Assembly (NCBI GenBank): GCA_005793345.1
Contig: SXSU01000066.1
Span: forward strand, 1-64,000
Length of the DNA stretch: 64,000 bases
Source of the DNA: Bdellovibrionales bacterium
GTDB lineage: Bacteria; Bdellovibrionota; Bdellovibrionia; Bdellovibrionales; Bdellovibrionaceae
Direction of reading: 5' to 3'
In this document: one piece after another, positions 58,808 to 64,000 of the stretch
Layout of the letters: each line of letters opens with the position of its first letter
Numbering within the stretch: position 1 is the stretch's first letter
The notes under the pieces: generated by a model
Told to the model about the DNA's origin: nothing
What the model saw: the letters and a program-made list of their open reading frames with translations, nothing else
The model's database searches: none
Program-made: the position numbers and the translations under genes

Positions 58808-59368
58808 TTATTGAGGTTTAAAATTTTTAAGAATATCAAATGGGCTCTTTTTTATATTTTCACCCATATCTTCTTCATAACCAAACTTTGTATTATTAAT
58901 ATCTACTCCACAAACATTACAATTTCCTTTATCATCAACCTCAGCAACTGGGCAGATAGGAACCAATAATGTAAAAGCTTCTCTAACAAAATCACCAACA
59001 TCAAATTCATCTTTAATAAACTCGGTTACGTTAACATTTTTATTTTCAAGGTGATCGTTATCTGAAATATGATTAGGTTTAGAATACTTTGAATTTCTTT
59101 CAAGTTTCAATTTAGGCATTAAAATTTCGTTGAATTCAGCATTCAATCCAAGTCGAATATCAATCCCGCAACGAGAACACATCTCTGGAAGTTCAGCTGT
59201 CCCCTTACCTTTTAACTCAAAACCTTGACCAAGTGGCCGTAAATAGAAATCAACTTTATAGTTTGAATCTTCTAGCAATTCTTGTAAGGACTCATTTAGC
59301 TCACCTGTTTCTCGACTAAATGAATACGATAGCCCCTCGTCAGGAATCTCATTGAGATTAATAATCAT
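58808..59368 (-). CDS. DUF177/YceD-family protein
   Basis: 186 residues. The Cys motifs CSRCGIDIRLGLNAEFNEILMP and CPVAEVDDKGNCNVCG are typical of DUF177 (YceD), which in plants and bacteria is tied to 23S rRNA processing and usually sits right before rpmF. ATG with GAGGTG upstream. A poorly conserved Asn/Lys-rich insert lies at about 85-110. Confidence 0.88.
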   Translation of the reverse strand: MIINLNEIPDEGLSYSFSRETGELNESLQELLEDSNYKVDFYLRPLGQGFELKGKGTAELPEMCSRCGIDIRLGLNAEFNEILMPKLKLERNSKYSKPNHISDNDHLENKNVNVTEFIKDEFDVGDFVREAFTLLVPICPVAEVDDKGNCNVCGVDINNTKFGYEEDMGENIKKSPFDILKNFKPQ

Positions 59369-59444
59369 TAAACACCTCTTTAAAGAAGTGAAGAATTAAC
59401 CGAAACTAATAAAAATGTCTATATAAAATTAAGATATAATATCG

Positions 59445-60764
59445 TTAGTTTTCTAAAATTTGCGATGACAGATTTGTAGACTTTGAATTATTATTTTTCT
59501 TTTTCTCATCTTTAAAAGCTGATGTAATAATTGTTGCTTGCTTTTCAAAATAAGTTTTTATAAGTTTTTGTGCCACAAAAGATGGCTTAACAGTCCAAAA
59601 CTCTTTATTAACCACAACAGTAGCAACTGCAATCATTCTTGTTCCAAGCTTTCCATATCCTACAAACCACTCTGTTTTTCCTTTTGGGTTTTGTCCTGTT
59701 ATTGATCCTGTTTTACCACCCATTTCTAAGACTGCAAAAGTTTTCTTTTTAGTCAACTCTTTGAAAGATTTTCTCGATGTCCCAGATTCAACAGTATCAT
59801 TCATCATGCTTCTTAATTTGTGAGCCGTTTCTGAGGATATAACTTTTAATCCTGGAACAATTTTACTTTTATACAATGAAGAACCATCCTCTTTAAAAAC
59901 ACCCTCTACCAAATAAGGTATTGGCATAAGTCCATCGTTAGCTATAGCGGCCGCTAACATTGCTGCGTGAACAGGACTTAACATTGTTTCTGTATTAAAA
60001 CCCGATGCAATTTCAGCGATATAATACTCATCTGCAGTAGTTAATTGAACTTTACTTTGTTCAATATTGAAATCTGTTTTAATTTTTCGATTAAAATAAA
60101 ACTTTTCAGCATATTCAACTAGGTCTTTTGGCTGCATAAACTTAAGCGCCATTTTTCCAAAAAAAATATTTATTGATTTTGCAAAAGCCTCTCGAAAAGA
60201 CATCCACCTTGCATTTTTATTATTTTCATTAAAAAGATTTTTTTTATAAAGTGTATAATTTGCACCTGTTAAACCCAACTCCATTTCGGGTGACAAACTA
60301 TATTTATCAATTGCAGCTGCTGCTGTAACTATTTTAAAAATTGATGCCGCTGGAAAGGTTGCCTTTATAGCTCGATTAATTTCAGAGGGCTTTGATCCTT
60401 CGAAACTTGTCATTGCTAAAATTTGGCCTGTTGCTGCATCTAGCACAACTGCAGAAGAGTAATCTGGAGCATAACTTTTAAATAATTTTTCAACTTCTGA
60501 CTGAAGTTGATTATCAAAAGTATAAAGCATACGAACTTTTTCCATTTTATTATCCCAGTTCAAAACATGTTGAGAAGGAAAATAATTTTTTTCTAAAAAT
60601 GGGTTAATTTCTTGTGAGATAATTCTTCGACTCTCAACATCCTCTGATTCATTATTTTGTGAGGTTATATCAATTATAAATTGCGGCGTATAGTCTGCAT
60701 TTATACCTGCTATAAATAAAACAAATAATACTAATAAAATAAAATTTCTCTGCAGTTTCTTCAT
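59445..60764 (-). CDS. penicillin-binding protein transpeptidase
   Basis: 439 residues. One N-terminal signal/anchor helix (about 6-22), a short linker and a transpeptidase domain with SIFK (Ser 141, Lys 144), SIN (197-199) and KTGS (about 353). It resembles PbpA/FtsI-type class B domains but lacks the large dimerisation domain. It cross-links peptidoglycan in the periplasm, or acts as a D,D-carboxypeptidase-like enzyme. A perfect TATAAT lies 6 nt before the ATG, with no Shine-Dalgarno: a leaderless candidate. Confidence 0.88.
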   Translation of the reverse strand: MKKLQRNFILLVLFVLFIAGINADYTPQFIIDITSQNNESEDVESRRIISQEINPFLEKNYFPSQHVLNWDNKMEKVRMLYTFDNQLQSEVEKLFKSYAPDYSSAVVLDAATGQILAMTSFEGSKPSEINRAIKATFPAASIFKIVTAAAAIDKYSLSPEMELGLTGANYTLYKKNLFNENNKNARWMSFREAFAKSINIFFGKMALKFMQPKDLVEYAEKFYFNRKIKTDFNIEQSKVQLTTADEYYIAEIASGFNTETMLSPVHAAMLAAAIANDGLMPIPYLVEGVFKEDGSSLYKSKIVPGLKVISSETAHKLRSMMNDTVESGTSRKSFKELTKKKTFAVLEMGGKTGSITGQNPKGKTEWFVGYGKLGTRMIAVATVVVNKEFWTVKPSFVAQKLIKTYFEKQATIITSAFKDEKKKNNNSKSTNLSSQILEN

Positions 60765-61058
60765 TATTTAATTATATCCAAACTTTAAAATTCAAACAGA
60801 ACTTTTTAAAAAAGTTATAAATTTAGATTGATTAGCGTCTCAAGTTGATACATCAAATTATTTGCAATCAACTGTCAACCATTTCTGTAAATACGAAATT
60901 CAACAAGCTAAAATATTTTAAAACTTATTGATTATTTTTATTTTCAATGAGTAACTGTCAAAAGGGGAAACAAAATACAATCATTCGAATATTATATCAA
61001 TAAGAATAGACACCTGAAAAAATTCTTGTGTTTATTCTATCCAGAGGGGGGATCATTG
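60765..61058. other. divergent region with leader hairpin
   Basis: About 290 bp between the transpeptidase and carboxypeptidase genes. Near the right end AGAATAGACAC (61003-61013) faces GTGTTTATTCT (61028-61038), an 11-bp hairpin with one G-T pair in the carboxypeptidase leader, 8 nt before its GAGGGGGG ribosome site. The left end has the TATAAT of the transpeptidase gene. No ORF or repeat copy seen. Confidence 0.45.
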
Positions 61059-62342
61059 ATGTTATCTCAATTTATTTTAAAGAAAATTAAAACAAAAAAG
61101 AAAAGTTTTAAAGGATTAAGCACTATCGTTCTTTTTGCTTCAGTCTTAACTTTGAGCCAATCTCATAGTAATTTTTCAAATGAACAATCTCAACATTGGA
61201 TGAAAATCCGTGCAACAGATAAATTTGAAAGAAGTGTGATTGCAAATATTGGTGTAGCAATTGAAGGGCAAGCCGAAGATTATGTTATTGCGTATGGTAA
61301 TGATTATGAACTTCAAAAAGTAAAGGCATTGGGTTGGTTAGTTGCGAGTTCGCCAATGATCAACGCACAAGATTTTCCTTCAAAAGATGGTGAATTTCAT
61401 AATTACACTGAGTTAACAAATGTTCTTCAAGAACTCACAGTAAAAAATGCAGATATTATGGCAATGGATTCAATTGGAAAAAGTCTTGAAGGACGTGATA
61501 TATGGCATATTAGAATTTCTACTGATCTCGGTAAAAGTCATGAAAAACCAGCCGTGGTTTTTATGGGCGGCCATCATGCAAGAGAACATTTATCAATTGA
61601 TGTACCTCTTAGAATTGCACAAAATTTGATACATGAATTTCGAAGTAATAATCCAAGGGTAGTTGCAATGTTGCAAGGACGTGAAATTCATTTTATTCCT
61701 TGCGTGAATCCTGATGGTGCTGAATTTGATATTGCCAATGCGAATTATAAAATGTGGAGAAAAAATAGAGCTGCAAATGGAGATGGGACTTACGGTGTAG
61801 ATTTAAATCGAAACTATGGATTTAAATGGGGAACAGGTGGCTCTAGTAAAAAAACAAACAGTGACACTTATATGGGACCTCAACCCTTTAGTGAGCCGGA
61901 GACTAGAGCTATCCGTGATTTTTTATTGAAGCAACAAAATATTAATATTCTACTTTCTTATCATACTTATTCAGAATTAATTTTATATCCATGGGGACAT
62001 TCATATGATCCTATTTCTGATTCTCGTGGAAAACAAGTTCACGAAATCATGGCTCAAAAAATGGCGACTTGGAATGGCTACACTCCTCAACAAGCTTCAA
62101 GTTTATATATCGCAAGTGGTGACACAATGGATTGGGCTTACGGCAGCGAAAAAATTATTTCATTTACTTTTGAATTAGATCCAAAAGATGGAATGGGTGG
62201 ATGGGGTTTTTATCCAGGAGCAAAAGTAATTCCAGAAGTTGTTCGCAAAAATACAGAACCAGCAATGTATTTAATTGAGCATGCAGATAATCCTTATCGA
62301 GTTATTAATGAAAAAAATGGAGCCAGTGAATCTAAGTTTTAG
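61059..62342 (+). CDS. secreted M14 zinc carboxypeptidase
   Basis: 427 residues from ATG 61059, with GAGGGGGG upstream. Signal peptide about 20-37. Zinc ligands His and Glu in GGHHAREHLS, substrate-binding VNPDGAEFD and DLNRNYGFKWG, third ligand His in SYHTYSELILYPWG, and the catalytic Glu in FTFELDP. It removes C-terminal amino acids from peptides outside the cell or in the periplasm, a good fit for feeding on proteins. Confidence 0.93.
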   Translation: MLSQFILKKIKTKKKSFKGLSTIVLFASVLTLSQSHSNFSNEQSQHWMKIRATDKFERSVIANIGVAIEGQAEDYVIAYGNDYELQKVKALGWLVASSPMINAQDFPSKDGEFHNYTELTNVLQELTVKNADIMAMDSIGKSLEGRDIWHIRISTDLGKSHEKPAVVFMGGHHAREHLSIDVPLRIAQNLIHEFRSNNPRVVAMLQGREIHFIPCVNPDGAEFDIANANYKMWRKNRAANGDGTYGVDLNRNYGFKWGTGGSSKKTNSDTYMGPQPFSEPETRAIRDFLLKQQNINILLSYHTYSELILYPWGHSYDPISDSRGKQVHEIMAQKMATWNGYTPQQASSLYIASGDTMDWAYGSEKIISFTFELDPKDGMGGWGFYPGAKVIPEVVRKNTEPAMYLIEHADNPYRVINEKNGASESKF

Positions 62343-62362
62343 TATCCAAACAAAAATAATTT

Positions 62363-62396
62363 AAAAAGGCGATGAATTAAAATTCATCGCCTTTTT
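62363..62396 (+). terminator. intrinsic terminator of the M14 gene
   Basis: AAAAAGGCGATGAA (62363-62376) pairs with TTCATCGCCTTTTT (62383-62396), loop TTAAAA, with a T run at its 3' end. It lies 21 nt after the stop. Confidence 0.92.
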
Positions 62397-62423
62397 TATA
62401 AGTTTTTTGTTAAGACTAAAAGG

Positions 62424-62452
62424 AAAAGGGGTGAAATACATTCACCCCTTTT
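62424..62452 (-). terminator. intrinsic terminator of the 62456 gene
   Basis: AAAAGGGGTGAA (62424-62435) pairs with TTCACCCCTTTT (62441-62452), loop ATACA. On the minus strand it follows the stop of the large gene by 3 nt and ends in TTTTCCTTTT. With 62363-62396 it gives two back-to-back terminators between convergent genes. Confidence 0.88.
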
Positions 62453-62455
62453 AAA

Positions 62456-64000
62456 TTATTGTTTTGTAAAATCCATAAATACAGGTGGTATTGTCATCAC
62501 CTCTGAACTTGAACCTTCACATACTTTTGACTCCACTCTTCCTAATGCCATTCTAACTTTTTGCCCCGAAGCAACTGCATTTGTTAGAGCTGATTCAGTT
62601 TTTATTGTCATCATTTCAGAGCGAGTACATTGTTTTGATTTATTAGATCCTGGATCAAAAAAGTTTTCATATCTTTCTTCTTTATTAAAGAATTGAAACT
62701 TATCACCACCAAGAGCTTCGACTTTCATTCGTCCAAAACGAGCCACAGGTTCTGCTTTATCACAACCACCATTAGCTGCGGTCGCACTTGAGCAAATTAC
62801 TTTTCCTTCACAAAAGCCATCTTCTGAACATACTTGTGTAAATTGAAATTTTGGTAAACATGAGTTCAATCTCAAGTTGTCAATAATATCTGGAACATTA
62901 TTGTTATTAGCATCGCTATACTCTGAAGTTAAATCAGGTCCCTGACCAACTCCTCCTACATCTTTATAGACATGAGATGAAATTCCGATCATTGCACAAG
63001 ATAAAAGTGAGCCAAGTGAATCCGGATCAAAAACAGATTTCATCGCTAAATCAACTTTAGCCCAAGTCGTAGCAGCATTAGATGGATTTTTTATTTCAGA
63101 ACATGCAAGCTCTCCACCATTTCCAGTTGCAGGATCACGGTAGAAAAAGCTTGTTTGATTACCACTATCTGAACTTGCCACTAATCTGTAAATTGCATCA
63201 AGCTTCATCCCTTTTCGTTGTTCTTGATTACCACCGTTCATTCTGCTTTGAGCTTCTTGAGCTATGCGAGTATTATCAAAATCAATCGGATAAGTCATAA
63301 TTTCAGTACTTGGTGCATTGAGATCATCAACATTTGTGTCTAAATCGTTACCATCAATTCCCACCTGACAAACTTTTGCATTGGCAGGTTGAAAATTAGA
63401 TGAGCCAGTATCAACAAATATAAAAATATTTTTATATTTTAATGAACCAATAATTAGACTTCCATCAGTAGCTTCATACAATAATCTTTTTTCAGACATT
63501 TTACATTTGTCTTTAAAAATTTCACCATTTGGACCATATCGAGTAATATATTCACCAACAGCAACAACAGTCTCGTATTGTGGACCAGTTGAAGATTGTG
63601 ACCAATTTGGTTGTTGTACACAACCTCCAACATCTACTCTGTAATCATCTATATTAGCTGAAGTTACTCCTGCAATTTCTGAAATGGCCATTTGATTTGC
63701 ATTTGAATCCCAACCAAAAAAACCATATTTAACTGCAGCTCCGGAACTGACTATACTTGAAGAGAAATTAACTGCTCCAAGAATTGGATCTGTACCATTA
63801 TACTGAGCCCATAATTTTTTAAATTTATATCTATGGAGCGCTCCAAATGCATCACCGAAACCATCAAAACACTTTTCTGGGCTAACTAATCCTGTGTTGT
63901 TTTGACAAGCGGCTACTTGCTCAGGTGTGTTGTTCCAAAAATTATGATCAAGATTTACAGCAAATTTACAACTTGCTACAAAATTTGATGATGACCCACT
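62456..64000 (-). CDS. large Cys-containing protein of unknown function, 5' end cut by window
   Basis: The frame is open from the window edge to the stop at 62456 (at least 514 codons); an internal Met at 63691 is not the start. The visible part has about 18 Cys, many Gly/Asn/Ser-rich turns and segments such as SEYSDANNNNVPDIIDNLRLNSCLP, where DANNNNVPD resembles a type III thrombospondin/calcium-binding (Dockerin-like) loop, and FIFVDTGSSNFQP. The composition suggests an exported protein. No family recognised. It ends with a strong terminator. Confidence 0.6.
   Translation of the reverse strand, partial: SGSSSNFVASCKFAVNLDHNFWNNTPEQVAACQNNTGLVSPEKCFDGFGDAFGALHRYKFKKLWAQYNGTDPILGAVNFSSSIVSSGAAVKYGFFGWDSNANQMAISEIAGVTSANIDDYRVDVGGCVQQPNWSQSSTGPQYETVVAVGEYITRYGPNGEIFKDKCKMSEKRLLYEATDGSLIIGSLKYKNIFIFVDTGSSNFQPANAKVCQVGIDGNDLDTNVDDLNAPSTEIMTYPIDFDNTRIAQEAQSRMNGGNQEQRKGMKLDAIYRLVASSDSGNQTSFFYRDPATGNGGELACSEIKNPSNAATTWAKVDLAMKSVFDPDSLGSLLSCAMIGISSHVYKDVGGVGQGPDLTSEYSDANNNNVPDIIDNLRLNSCLPKFQFTQVCSEDGFCEGKVICSSATAANGGCDKAEPVARFGRMKVEALGGDKFQFFNKEERYENFFDPGSNKSKQCTRSEMMTIKTESALTNAVASGQKVRMALGRVESKVCEGSSSEVMTIPPVFMDFTKQ

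Overview
This window is AT-rich (coarsely one third G+C) and densely coded on both strands. It looks like a chromosomal piece of a Gram-negative predator-like bacterium of the Bdellovibrionota/Oligoflexia type. That placement is an inference from gene content: a TIGR02147-family regulator, many short-lipobox lipoproteins, a response regulator-GGDEF protein, a CheY/CheX pair next to lspA, secreted nuclease and carboxypeptidase genes, and a type II fatty acid cluster in the order DUF177, rpmF, fabH, fabD, fabG, acpP, fabF. There is no marker gene in the window that fixes the species. No tRNA, rRNA, CRISPR array or intact insertion sequence was seen.

Layout. 1-3.7 kb: the truncated gene of a large MRP-like (ABCC) ABC exporter behind a 66-codon ORF. 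4.2-7.4 kb: a 43-codon ORF with a strong ribosome binding site, a thioredoxin-like protein, a GyrI-like protein, trmB and a methyltransferase. 7.8-11.6 kb: a Calx-beta/beta-helix lipoprotein followed by a BNR-repeat gene broken by two frameshifts. 12-17.7 kb: a TPR/winged-helix protein, a CDF metal exporter, a RR-GGDEF protein and speA. 17.9-22.6 kb: two START-like (SRPBCC) proteins, a MerR regulator fused to a degenerate Mur-ligase-like domain, a small secreted protein, beta-carbonic anhydrase and a DUF1275 membrane protein. 23-27.4 kb: an operon of an outer-membrane protein, a periplasmic protein, a histidine kinase and a sigma-54 response regulator. 27.4-35.1 kb: an accessory block with three AAA/DUF4143 ATPases, a broken lipoprotein, a TIGR02147 regulator and two lipoproteins. 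35.2-39.3 kb: a tightly overlapping five-gene operon (methyltransferase, acetyltransferase, HExxH-TPR protein, alpha/beta hydrolase, CPBP protease). 39.4-43.3 kb: thioesterase, LuxR-type regulator, cheY, cheX, an lspA fused to a HAMP-type module, and recO. 43.4-53.7 kb: HD-like protein, adenylate cyclase, PPP phosphatase, secreted HNH nuclease, cysteine synthase-like enzyme, rsmH, zinc-ribbon membrane protein, hpt and a STAS-like protein. 53.7-60.8 kb: the fatty acid cluster, DUF177 and a penicillin-binding transpeptidase. 61-64 kb: an M14 carboxypeptidase and a truncated large cysteine-containing protein.

Three patterns cut across the genes. (i) A modular palindromic repeat (about 70-150 bp, about ten copies or fragments) sits between genes at 4.0, 11.7-12.0, 14.5, 17.8, 48.1, 50.1, 51.1-51.3, 53.1 and 58.7 kb; its hairpin shows compensatory base changes, and some copies supply stop codons or Shine-Dalgarno sequence to neighbours. 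(ii) Each of the three DUF4143 ATPase genes is driven by a TTGAC-type promoter buried in its own, sequence-unrelated, long inverted repeat that reaches the start codon. (iii) Many genes lack a Shine-Dalgarno sequence and instead have a -10 hexamer 6-8 nt before the start codon, as expected for leaderless mRNAs.

The strongest candidates for something undescribed are the three DUF4143 loci with private operators, the MerR-Mur-ligase-like fusion, the LspA-HAMP fusion and the covarying repeat family. All domain calls are from reading motifs by eye; no database search was run.
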